Source: JAVBLQ01 sp031553435
Lineage (GTDB): Bacteria > Bacteroidota > Bacteroidia > Bacteroidales > Azobacteroidaceae
Reading direction: 5' to 3'
DNA length: 25,720 bases
Assembly (NCBI GenBank): GCA_031553435.1
Contig: JAVBLQ010000025.1
Span: forward strand, 1-25,720
Shown in pieces: positions 14,098 to 21,884 of the stretch (its first letter is position 1; every line of letters starts with the position of its first letter). The notes beneath the pieces were generated by a model. It was not told the DNA's origin. It searched no databases and saw only the letters and a program-made list of their open reading frames with translations. The position numbers and the translations under genes were made by a program.

Positions 14098-15702
14098 ATG
14101 AAAAACTCTTACATCTTTAAATATGTAATTATAGTCATGGGATTAACCTTAAATACTCTGCATGCAACCTCCCAAGACTATAACAGCAAAGATATTGAAT
14201 GTCTGGAGGAAATGAAGAACAACAATCTTCAAAACACATTGAATTGGACAGATAATGATTATGATTCCTGGCAGGGAGTTACCTGGAATAGTTCGACTCC
14301 CAGACGAATAGTCGGACTTGATGTTTCACAATCTTCACTGAATACACTGGACATAAGCTACCTGACAGAATTAAACTGGCTGATCTGCAAAGAAAATAAG
14401 ATTTCCGCTTTAACCGGTTTATCAGAACTAAAAAAATTGACAACATTGGATTGTTCTTTTAACAATCTGACAAGCCTCCAGGGATTGGGTGATTTGATCA
14501 GCCTGAAAATTTTGTACTGTAACGATAATAAATTGACCAACCTGAACGATTTAGACAAATTAACTAATCTGACAGATATCGATTGTTCCCACAATTCCAT
14601 ACTATCATTACCAGACTTTAATCAATTACAAGGTTTAAAATCTTTGAATTGTTCTGTTAATCAGCTAAGTAACCTTCCATCAGGAATTGATCAATTAAAG
14701 AAATTAAAAATACTTCATTGCTCATCCAATAAAATCTCAAAGTTGCCGGAAATAGAACAGCTTTCCGAATTAACATGGCTTGATTGCGGAGACAATTATA
14801 TTACTTCTTTACCGAATCTTAGCAATCTGAAAAATCTGGAAACATTGTGGTGTCACTCCAATCAATTAACGACCTTGCCGGAACTGATTAAATTAACGAA
14901 TCTAAAATGGCTGAATTGTGGTGATAATCAACTCATTTCAATGCCGGATCTATATAGTCTGAAAAATTTAGAAGTATTGTGGTGTTATTCAAATAAACTT
15001 ACAAAATTGCCGGATTTGACATACTTAATCAACTTGGAATGGCTTTATTGCGGCAATAACAACCTTAGCACAGACAAGCTCTACAAAATAAACAAACTTA
15101 CCCAACTCTCCTGTATAAATAATCATTTTTGCTTAAGCGACTTAAATTTTCTTTCCAAAGTGATGGATGAAAAATTAGCAGGAGACCAATATGATGTATT
15201 TAAAACAGAAGAAATATCGGCAGGAAGTGTGATAGATTTTTCCAGTCAAGCTTATTTTAATCAACAACCAACAGAATTCAAGGTTACAAAAAATAATCAG
15301 GATGCGGTTGAAGATGAGGATTATTCTATTAATAATGGTGTCATTTCATTTTTAACTTCGGGAAAATACATTGTAGAAATGAGCAATCCGTCTATTTATG
15401 ATGATATAGGCATAATAAAAGTCTTTACAACGCCAATCACAGTTCAATCTACATCAACCAAAGGCAATCAGATTCAGGATCCTATTGTTTTGATATACCC
15501 GAATCCTGTCGAAAGGGATCTATTTATTAACAGCATTTCGGAAATATTGGATATCAATATTTTTGATATAGATGGAAGAATGGTTTATAAAGGAATAACA
15601 AACAAAATATCTGTAGCTAATTGGAATAAAGGAATATATTTAGCTCATATTAAAACAAGTGCGGGAAATATTGTCCAAAAAATTATAAAAAAGTCAATGT
15701 AG
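14098..15702 (+). CDS. Secreted leucine-rich repeat protein with T9SS type A sorting domain
   Basis: Exported protein of 534 residues; function unknown beyond probable surface binding. An N-terminal signal peptide (NSYIFKYVIIVMGLTLNTLH, residues 3-22) ends near ATSQ. About eleven leucine-rich repeats follow (about 80-340), nearly all 22 residues, of the form LxxLxxLxCxxNxLxxLPxL, with a Cys in nearly every unit. From about residue 215 the units alternate between WLDCGDN-like and LWCHSN-like forms, giving a 44-residue super-repeat that suggests duplication in pairs. A beta-rich linker (about 350-455) precedes a C-terminal sorting domain of the Por_Secre_tail type (IYPNPVERDLFINS, then IFDIDGRMVYKG, then NWNKGIYLAHI, ending VQKIIKK). 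The domain implies export by the type IX system. An intrinsic terminator follows. Confidence 0.93.
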   Translation: MKNSYIFKYVIIVMGLTLNTLHATSQDYNSKDIECLEEMKNNNLQNTLNWTDNDYDSWQGVTWNSSTPRRIVGLDVSQSSLNTLDISYLTELNWLICKENKISALTGLSELKKLTTLDCSFNNLTSLQGLGDLISLKILYCNDNKLTNLNDLDKLTNLTDIDCSHNSILSLPDFNQLQGLKSLNCSVNQLSNLPSGIDQLKKLKILHCSSNKISKLPEIEQLSELTWLDCGDNYITSLPNLSNLKNLETLWCHSNQLTTLPELIKLTNLKWLNCGDNQLISMPDLYSLKNLEVLWCYSNKLTKLPDLTYLINLEWLYCGNNNLSTDKLYKINKLTQLSCINNHFCLSDLNFLSKVMDEKLAGDQYDVFKTEEISAGSVIDFSSQAYFNQQPTEFKVTKNNQDAVEDEDYSINNGVISFLTSGKYIVEMSNPSIYDDIGIIKVFTTPITVQSTSTKGNQIQDPIVLIYPNPVERDLFINSISEILDINIFDIDGRMVYKGITNKISVANWNKGIYLAHIKTSAGNIVQKIIKKSM

Positions 15703-15764
15703 TTAAAAAAGGATGAAGGTTTATGTAATTATATTAAACTATAAACTATTAAAAACCAACAACT

Positions 15765-15794
15765 AACGCAGAACGGCCCCCTAGTAGCCTCCTC
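15765..15794 (-). repeat. GC-rich dispersed repeat, copy 3 (diverged)
   Basis: The plus strand begins AACGCAGAACGGCCCCCTAG and agrees with 24250-24279 at 25 of 30 positions. It is opposite in orientation to copy 1 at 360-392. Like the other two copies it lies between convergent genes (LRR gene and rlmB) and beside a long hairpin. Confidence 0.75.
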
Positions 15795-15805
15795 ATTCGG
15801 GAGTA

Positions 15806-15849
15806 AGAGTGAAGAATTTTTCTTATGTATAAATTCTTCACTCTTTTTT
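15806..15849 (+). terminator. Intrinsic terminator after the LRR gene
   Basis: A perfect 14-bp stem, AGAGTGAAGAATTT (15806-15819) with AAATTCTTCACTCT (15831-15844), has an 11-nt loop and is followed by a T-run overlapping its end. The LRR stop is about 100 bp upstream. The minus-strand side lacks a T-run, so the structure seems to serve the plus-strand gene. The loop shares TGTATAAA with the loop and right arm of the hairpin at 24154-24232. Confidence 0.85.
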
Positions 15850-15864
15850 ATTTTTTATTTTTTC
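15844..15864 (-). repeat. Heptad run across the rlmB stop codon
   Basis: TTTTTTA, TTTTTTA and TTTTTTC follow one another in exact 7-bp phase on the plus strand, beginning at the end of the terminator stem. The rlmB TAA (15855-15857) lies at the end of the second unit, so the run encodes the C-terminal MKK. Confidence 0.6.
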
Positions 15865-16601
15865 ATACTCCTCTGTCTTACAACCTCATATGTAAGAACA
15901 GCAGCGGCAGCAGAAACATTCAGAGAATCAATTGTTCCAAATAGAGGAATTTTGACCATTTCATCACAAATTCTCAGGTTATCAGCAGAAATACCGAAAT
16001 CTTCTCCTCCCATGATAATAGCGACAGGGTCTGTATAATCAACAGATGTATAATCGTTTACAGCCTTTTCTGTAGCAGCGATCACCTTAAAACCTGAATC
16101 TTTCAGGAAACGAACAGCATCATTGATACTTTTTTCTTTACAAACAGGAAGTGTGTGCAAAGCTCCTGCCGAAGTTTTAATTGCATCCGCATTCACAGAA
16201 ACACTATTCTTCGGAGGAATAACAACCGTATCTACTCCTGCACACTCGCAAGTACGTGCGATAGCTCCAAAATTGCGGACATCAGTAATTCCATCCAATA
16301 AAACAATGAAAGGGAGTTTTCCTTCTTCATACAAAAAAGGAACAATATCTTCCAGTTTCTGATAAGTAATCGCTGAAATAAAAGCAATTACTCCCTGATG
16401 ATTTTTACGGGTCAACCGATCCAGTTTTTCCTGAGGCACTCGCTGAACAGGAATATCCGTTCCTTTAACCAATGAAAATAATTCGCGGGTCAATTCACCT
16501 TGGAAATCTCTTTTAATCAATATTTTATCAACTTCTTTACCCGCCTGTATAGCTTCGATTACGGCGCGGGTACCGAAGATCATCTCGTTTTCTTTAATCA
16601 T
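15855..16601 (-). CDS. rlmB: 23S rRNA (guanosine-2'-O-)-methyltransferase, RlmB/TrmH family
   Basis: SPOUT-class methyltransferase of 248 residues that uses S-adenosylmethionine to 2'-O-methylate rRNA (Gm2251 in E. coli RlmB). An N-terminal substrate-binding domain (about 6-80) begins EMIFGTRAVIEAI and includes RLTRKNHQGVIAF. The C-terminal trefoil-knot domain has motif 1 NFGAIARTCECAG (110-122), motif 2 IIMGGEDFGIS (195-205) and motif 3 IPLFGTIDSLNVSAAAAVL (218-236). The close TrmH relatives cannot be excluded on sequence alone, but the N-terminal domain favours RlmB. I keep the ATG at 16599-16601; a Met six codons in is less likely because homologues have a similar short lead. It is the last gene of the coaBC-DUF4835-recN-rlmB block, 28 bp after recN, with a heptad run between. 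Confidence 0.93.
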   Translation of the reverse strand: MIKENEMIFGTRAVIEAIQAGKEVDKILIKRDFQGELTRELFSLVKGTDIPVQRVPQEKLDRLTRKNHQGVIAFISAITYQKLEDIVPFLYEEGKLPFIVLLDGITDVRNFGAIARTCECAGVDTVVIPPKNSVSVNADAIKTSAGALHTLPVCKEKSINDAVRFLKDSGFKVIAATEKAVNDYTSVDYTDPVAIIMGGEDFGISADNLRICDEMVKIPLFGTIDSLNVSAAAAVLTYEVVRQRSMKK

Positions 16602-16613
16602 ATAAAAATAAAC

Positions 16614-16641
16614 TTTTCACTTTTAGCTTTTATCTTTTAAC
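16614..16641 (-). repeat. Four-unit heptad run at the recN-rlmB junction
   Basis: Plus-strand units are TTTTCAC, TTTTAGC, TTTTATC and TTTTAAC in unbroken 7-bp phase. The recN stop (16630-16632) lies in the third unit, and the rlmB ATG is 12 bp from the run. On the mRNA this gives an AAAA tract every 7 nt just ahead of rlmB, as at the RND-TolC junction. Confidence 0.8.
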
Positions 16642-18294
16642 TCCTAATAGTTCTTTTGCATTTGCAACCGCAGCCTCCGAAAGATCAGAACCACTTAACA
16701 TCCGGGCTATTTCCCTGATTCTTTCTTCCTGAGAAAGTTGCCGTATATGAGTTGCTGTAGTTTCACCTCCATCTTCCTTATAAACAAAATAATGAGCATT
16801 ACCCTGGGATGCAATCTGAGGCAGGTGAGTAATAGTAATGACTTGCATCACATCACCCAGTTCATGCATGATATTTCCCATCTTATCAGCAATTTCACCG
16901 GAAACTCCGGTATCGATCTCGTCAAAAATAATGGAAGGCAGAGAGATAGCACCTGCTATCAACGATTTAATTCCCAACATCAACCGTGAAATTTCACCAC
17001 CGGAAGCAACTTGGGCAACAGGAAGTAAAGGTGAGTTTTTATTCGCTGAGAATAAATAAGTTACAATATCAAAGCCACTTATGTCTGGATTTGCTTTGTC
17101 TTTCCAATCACATGAAAATCGCATGTGTGGCATTCCTAAAGGAGAAACTTTTTCGATCAGTTTTTCTTCCAGTTTTTGGGCAGTTTTCTGGCGAAGCGTA
17201 CGAATCTGCTGGCCTAAATTTAATAATTGATCGAATATTTCGTCCAATTCTTTTTCCAAATGATGGATTTGTTCATCAAAAGTATCGATCGTATTGATTT
17301 TCTGCCCGATTATATGATGAATCTCGATCAATTCTTCCACAGAACTGACTTTGTGTTTTTGTTGAAGAGAAAAAATCAGATCAAGTCTTTCATTCAGAGT
17401 CTGAAGGTGCATCGGATCATATTCCAACGTATCTTTTTGTTTATCAATGTCCTGAGCCAAATCTTTCAAATCAAAATAAGAGGTTTGAATACGTTCTGCC
17501 GCTTCTTTCGCTGAGGGATAAATTTTTGTCAATGACTGGGAAATGGAAAGCGCTTCTTTCAATGTCAGAATCAAGCCTTTTTCTTCATCGGATAAAATCT
17601 GGGAAAGATGGAATAAGTTAGACTTTATCTCTTCCATATTGGATAAAGTTTTGATTTCTTCTTCCAAAGGTTGTTGTTCTCCGGCAATCAGCTTGGCTTC
17701 TTCCAGTTGCTGGTATTGAAAACGAAGATAATCTTCTTCCTGGCGACTTTGATCCGTCTCTTTTTTCAATGCTTCCAAACGTCCTTTTACAGATGTATAA
17801 TCGGTAAATGCTTTTCTATAGTTTGAAAATAACTCAGGATTTCCGGACAAAACATCGATCACCCGCATTTGAAAACGGTCATCACCCAACAACAGGTTTT
17901 GATGTTGTGAATGAATATCGATCAACAGGTTGCCTAAATCTTTCAGATCAGCCAAACCTACAGGCGAATCGTTGATGAAAGCACGGGATTTCCCATTCGA
18001 GAATATTTCACGCCTCAATATGCAATGTTTCTCATCGTATTCAAGATCTCTTTCTTCAAAAAAAGATTGCAAAGCATAAGAAGAAATATCAAAAACACCT
18101 TCGATCAGACATTTATCTTCATTCTGTTTGATTGATTTAGTATCAGCTCTTTGTCCTAAAATAAGGGATAAAGCGCCTAAAATGATGGATTTCCCAGCTC
18201 CGGTTTCTCCTGTAAGTACCGAAAAACCTGAACGAAAATTGATTTCTAACTGGGATATTAACGCGTAATTTTGTACGGTTAAAGATATTAACAT
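16630..18294 (-). CDS. recN: DNA repair protein RecN
   Basis: SMC-like ATPase of 554 residues that acts in recombinational repair of double-strand breaks. The N-terminal ATPase half has Walker A LTGETGAGKSIILGAL (27-42). RRADTKSIK-type elements (here GQRADTKSIKQNEDKC) and FINDSPVGL follow, then the conserved IDIHSQHQ segment (near 128-135). The central part (about 150-370) is a long antiparallel coiled coil with many Glu, Gln and Leu. The C-terminal half has the signature VASGGEISRLMLGIKS (near 430-445), Walker B PSIIFDEIDTGVSGEIA (near 452-468) and the switch segment VITITHLPQIAS. Nothing is missing. It starts 16 bp after the DUF4835 gene, and its last codons (GVKR) are encoded inside the heptad run at 16614-16641. 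Confidence 0.96.
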   Translation of the reverse strand: MLISLTVQNYALISQLEINFRSGFSVLTGETGAGKSIILGALSLILGQRADTKSIKQNEDKCLIEGVFDISSYALQSFFEERDLEYDEKHCILRREIFSNGKSRAFINDSPVGLADLKDLGNLLIDIHSQHQNLLLGDDRFQMRVIDVLSGNPELFSNYRKAFTDYTSVKGRLEALKKETDQSRQEEDYLRFQYQQLEEAKLIAGEQQPLEEEIKTLSNMEEIKSNLFHLSQILSDEEKGLILTLKEALSISQSLTKIYPSAKEAAERIQTSYFDLKDLAQDIDKQKDTLEYDPMHLQTLNERLDLIFSLQQKHKVSSVEELIEIHHIIGQKINTIDTFDEQIHHLEKELDEIFDQLLNLGQQIRTLRQKTAQKLEEKLIEKVSPLGMPHMRFSCDWKDKANPDISGFDIVTYLFSANKNSPLLPVAQVASGGEISRLMLGIKSLIAGAISLPSIIFDEIDTGVSGEIADKMGNIMHELGDVMQVITITHLPQIASQGNAHYFVYKEDGGETTATHIRQLSQEERIREIARMLSGSDLSEAAVANAKELLGVKR

Positions 18295-18310
18295 AATTTT
18301 TAGTTCTTAA

Positions 18311-19219
18311 TTATTTTTTCATCGGCTCAAGCCTGTACGACATAGCCGGGTATATATTATTCAACATATCATATCCATCTCTTTTTTCCTGAGAAGATGC
18401 AGTTGAATAAATATTAATAAGTTCGTCTAATTTGCAGTCTGCAAAAAGTTGTAATAAAATAGAACCGGGCTTTAATTCTTTTATTTCTTTAAGGGCGGGT
18501 AAAGCATTAATGATGGTAGTCCGTCCCCTATCAGGATTGGCTGCCATTTCGTCTAAACCTCTGCGATGATAGATATACCAGAAATTCCGGAAAGAACTCA
18601 AACTTTCATCGGTCAAAGCTGTGATAACCCCATGCCTGCTATTTTCCTTCTCAAATGGAGTCCATCCGGTCCACGCTGAATATGATTGTGCCAATGATGC
18701 AATTTGTTGAGCCTGATGAAAATATGGGTTCCCACCCATCGGAGAAAAACTATCGAAATCCATTCCCAAAATAATGTATATATAAAAGACAACCGTAGCA
18801 ACCAGGTTGTTTTCAATATTTGTTTCCACATATTCAATCGGAGTATTTTCCATGTATGAAAAACCTAATTGTACATCTCTGTAATTAAAAATTGTAGTAA
18901 TATATTGGGAATTGAAAACGGGACGGCGGGCCTGAACTTGTATTTCTCCCTGATATGCACCTTCATCCGAAGCCTGATTGATGATGACAGTAAAAGTACA
19001 ATCGATTTTCTCTACCGGAGAAAAAGATGCGTGAGACCACTTCCTGCCATTAATAAATTCTGTCAGATTAGTTTGGAGAGATGTATATACATTTTTGTTT
19101 GTTCCCTGTATTTTATCGCTATTCACAATTACCCTGGCGTTCAACTCCTGTGCTGAAAGTGAATTCCAACAAAAAAGGGAGAATAAAAATATCGAAATGT
19201 ACAAGAATCTTAATTTCAT
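18311..19219 (-). CDS. DUF4835 family periplasmic protein (probably the T9SS-associated PorD family)
   Basis: Bacteroidetes-specific protein of 302 residues. A cleavable signal peptide (MKLRFLYISIFLFSLFCWNS, ending LSAQ near residue 23) precedes ELNARVIVNSDKIQGTNKNV, the usual start of the mature DUF4835 domain (PF16119). Other family stretches are EFINGRKWSH, EYVETNIENNLVATVVFYIYIILGMDFDSF and QIASLAQSYSAWTGW. From memory, the family has been named PorD and linked to the type IX secretion system; I hold that link with moderate confidence. It fits the T9SS cargo encoded nearby. I start at the ATG 19217-19219; a GTG one codon earlier is possible. It starts directly after coaBC, three bases from its stop. 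The order coaBC-DUF4835-recN-rlmB is, as I recall, a common one in Bacteroidales. Confidence 0.85.
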   Translation of the reverse strand: MKLRFLYISIFLFSLFCWNSLSAQELNARVIVNSDKIQGTNKNVYTSLQTNLTEFINGRKWSHASFSPVEKIDCTFTVIINQASDEGAYQGEIQVQARRPVFNSQYITTIFNYRDVQLGFSYMENTPIEYVETNIENNLVATVVFYIYIILGMDFDSFSPMGGNPYFHQAQQIASLAQSYSAWTGWTPFEKENSRHGVITALTDESLSSFRNFWYIYHRRGLDEMAANPDRGRTTIINALPALKEIKELKPGSILLQLFADCKLDELINIYSTASSQEKRDGYDMLNNIYPAMSYRLEPMKK

Positions 19220-19222
19220 CAC

Positions 19223-20428
19223 TTATTTTTTTAGGACTATTTCTAATTTGTCGATAATATCGTTGGCTACATCTTTTTTACTCTTCAAGGAAAATTTTTC
19301 TATAGTACCTTTTGAATCGATGATTTCAATTTTATTGGTATCGGTTTGAAAGCCTGCACCTTTGTCTTGTAACGAATTAAGTACAATAAAATCCAGATTT
19401 TTCTTTCTTAACTTTTCAAGAGCATAAGATTCTTCGTTGTTGGTTTCCAAAGCAAAACCGACTAAGACCTGATTTTCTTTTTTTATTTTACCAACCGAAG
19501 CGGCGATATCTTTATTCGGATGCAACCGGATTGTTAACTCTGAACCGTCTTCCCTTTTTATTTTTACATTAGATTGATTATCAGGACGATAATCGGCTAC
19601 TGCTGCACAAAAAATGCCGGCATCCATCTCTCCAATATTCTCTAACACAGCTTGATACATCTGATCTGCTGATTCTACATCAATCCTTTTTATTCCCGGA
19701 TGATTGGCTTTTAAATGAACCGGACCGGAAATCAAAATGACTTCAGCGCCTCTTTCGGCACAAACCCCGGCCAAAGCAAAACCCATTTTTCCGGAAGAGT
19801 AGTTACCTATAAAACGTACAGGATCTATCTTTTCATATGTGGGACCTGCGGTTATCAGTATTTTTTTTTTCAAAAGGGAATATTGTTTGGCGAAAAATAA
19901 TTCCAGCATAGACACAATATTGTCCGGTTCTTCCATCCGACCTTTTCCTTCCAAGTGACTGGCAAGAAAACCTTCGCCCGGTTCAATTATATGATTTCCG
20001 AAACTTTTCAATAAAGCCAGATTTTTTTGAGTCGATGGATGGGCATACATATCCAGATCCATAGCTGGAGCAACAAAAACAGGAGCTTTCATTGACAGAT
20101 AAGTCGTAATCAGCATGTTGTCGGCAATACCGTTAGCCATTTTACCAATAGTGGCAGCTGTTGCCGGAGCAATAATCATCGCATCTGCCCACAAACCCAG
20201 ATCTACATGACTGTGCCAGGTTCCATCATTGGCAGTAAAAAACTCACTGACAACCGGTTTTCCTGTCAAAGCCGACAAAGTAACAGAGGTAATAAATTCT
20301 TTTCCCGCAGGAGTGATTACGACCTGAACTTCTGCTCCTTTTTTTATCAAAGCCCTGACTAGATAAGCGGCTTTGTAGGCTGCAATACTTCCGGTAATTC
20401 CTAATACTATTTTTTTACCTTTCAACAT
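19223..20428 (-). CDS. coaBC: Bifunctional phosphopantothenoylcysteine decarboxylase / phosphopantothenate-cysteine ligase
   Basis: Makes 4'-phosphopantetheine for coenzyme A in two steps: ligation of cysteine to phosphopantothenate (CoaB) and FMN-dependent decarboxylation (CoaC). From this start the product is 401 residues. The N-terminal CoaC flavoprotein (about 1-180) has GITGSIAAYKA, the catalytic His in WHSHVDLGLWADA, APATAATIGKMANGIADN and PAMDLDMY. The loop that in E. coli carries the active-site Cys reads GFLASHLEGKGRM, with Ser in place of Cys, a change I believe is common in this phylum. The C-terminal CoaB (about 190-400) has LITAGPTYEKIDPVRFIGNYSSGKMG and AAVADYRP. I start at MLKGKK as in relatives; an in-frame ATG nine codons upstream (20455) is possible. 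A weak TAACTTG element lies upstream. Confidence 0.95.
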   Translation of the reverse strand: MLKGKKIVLGITGSIAAYKAAYLVRALIKKGAEVQVVITPAGKEFITSVTLSALTGKPVVSEFFTANDGTWHSHVDLGLWADAMIIAPATAATIGKMANGIADNMLITTYLSMKAPVFVAPAMDLDMYAHPSTQKNLALLKSFGNHIIEPGEGFLASHLEGKGRMEEPDNIVSMLELFFAKQYSLLKKKILITAGPTYEKIDPVRFIGNYSSGKMGFALAGVCAERGAEVILISGPVHLKANHPGIKRIDVESADQMYQAVLENIGEMDAGIFCAAVADYRPDNQSNVKIKREDGSELTIRLHPNKDIAASVGKIKKENQVLVGFALETNNEESYALEKLRKKNLDFIVLNSLQDKGAGFQTDTNKIEIIDSKGTIEKFSLKSKKDVANDIIDKLEIVLKK

Positions 20429-20576
20429 ATGGCTTCCCTTTGCTTTTTCATTCATAAAAACGCTGCAAGTTACGTATTTTTTAAGACTTTGGAAAATGAA
20501 TTTGACATCGGGTAGGATATGGTCAAGTGTTTAGTAAATGTTTCGGATGAGCAGTATTTGACACTGTTTAAAAAAT

Positions 20577-21875
20577 TCACATCAGCAAAAACTGTTTGAA
20601 ATCAGTGAAGTTTTTGGACAATTCGATACTTTGCTTTTTTCCCTTCATAAATGCCTGAAGTTTAGCAGGTATTTCTATTTTTTCTCCGATAATATTTTCT
20701 ACGGTTTCCAGAAATTTAGCAGGGTGAGCTGTTTCTAAAAAGATTCCGGTTTCATCTTTCTGTAAACCATCCAGTAAAGCCTGATATCCGCAGGCTCCAT
20801 GCGGATCGAGTAAATATTTTATTTTTTGATAACAGGTTTTGACTGTTTTACTGATTTCTTCATCAGTATATCTGTATCCTGTAATTTCCTCACATATAGC
20901 GCTATGAGAATGATTATATAAATCTAAAATCCGGGCAAAATTACTTGGATCCCCCACATCCATAGCATTGGCTATTGTTGCAATCGAAGGACGAGGATTA
21001 TATTTTCCCAAGTTCAAATATTCAAGAAAAACATCATTACGATTATTGGCAGCAATAAAACGTTTGACCGGTAAGCCCATTTTTTTTGCAAATAATCCGG
21101 CAGTGATATTACCAAAATTTCCACTGGGCACACAAAATACCATATCTTTCGCTTTTCCTTGTTCTTTCAATTGGGCATAAGCATAGAAATAGTAGAATGA
21201 TTGAGGCAGAAAACGGGCGACATTGATGGAATTGGCTGAAGTTAACTCTAATTTAGCATTCAGATCCGAGTCCATGAATGCTGATTTAACCAGTGCCTGA
21301 CAATCGTCGAAAGTTCCATCAATTTCCAAAGCAGTGATATTTTGTCCTAAAGTAGTGAACTGACATTCTTGTATCGGACTGACTTTTCCTTTAGGGTAAA
21401 GCACATATACATGAATACCCGGAACTCCGAGAAAACCATTGGCTACAGCGCTTCCCGTATCTCCTGAAGTGGCAACCAGTACGTTGACATTGTCTAATCC
21501 TTGTTTTTTAATAAAATATCCAAGCAAGCGAGCCATAAAACGGGCGCCTACATCTTTGAAAGCCAATGTTGGTCCATGATATAGTTCCAGGCTATAAATC
21601 TGATCATCGATATGAACAACAGGTGTATCGAAATTTAACGTATTGTACACTATTTCTTTCAGGACATCAGCTTCCATATCTTCTCCAAAAAAGGCTTCAG
21701 CGACTGTAAAAGCTATTTCCCGGAAAGACATTTTCCCTATTTTTTCAAAAAAGGATGCAGGTAATTGTTTAATTTTTTCAGGCATATAAAGCCCTCTATC
21801 TGTTGCCAAGCCTTTGATGACGGCAGTCGATAAATCTGCAAGTGGAGCTTGTTTGTTAGTGCTGTAATATTTCAT
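20577..21875 (-). CDS. thrC: Threonine synthase
   Basis: PLP-dependent enzyme of 432 residues that converts O-phosphohomoserine to threonine. The N-terminal domain has MKYYSTNKQAPLADLSTAV, then LYHGPTLAFKDVGARFMARL with the PLP-binding Lys near 107. VATSGDTGSAVANG (near 138-151) binds the cofactor phosphate, and CVPSGNFGNITAGLFAKKMG (near 248-267) is a second conserved loop. The C-terminal part, LDPHGACGYQAL and FLETAHPAKF, is typical of the fungal/enteric-type threonine synthases. Length and motifs are complete. The usual partners thrA and thrB are not in the window; the gene stands after lptB, 102 bp downstream, with a heptad hairpin in the gap and no clear promoter box, so it may be read from the lptB promoter. 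Confidence 0.95.
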   Translation of the reverse strand: MKYYSTNKQAPLADLSTAVIKGLATDRGLYMPEKIKQLPASFFEKIGKMSFREIAFTVAEAFFGEDMEADVLKEIVYNTLNFDTPVVHIDDQIYSLELYHGPTLAFKDVGARFMARLLGYFIKKQGLDNVNVLVATSGDTGSAVANGFLGVPGIHVYVLYPKGKVSPIQECQFTTLGQNITALEIDGTFDDCQALVKSAFMDSDLNAKLELTSANSINVARFLPQSFYYFYAYAQLKEQGKAKDMVFCVPSGNFGNITAGLFAKKMGLPVKRFIAANNRNDVFLEYLNLGKYNPRPSIATIANAMDVGDPSNFARILDLYNHSHSAICEEITGYRYTDEEISKTVKTCYQKIKYLLDPHGACGYQALLDGLQKDETGIFLETAHPAKFLETVENIIGEKIEIPAKLQAFMKGKKQSIELSKNFTDFKQFLLM

Positions 21876-21884
21876 TTTTATTTG

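Noticed and set aside
20456..20576. Attenuator or riboswitch ahead of coaBC
   Set aside because: Only a 5-bp imperfect pairing (AGTGT with ACACT) was found, with no conserved riboswitch core recognised.
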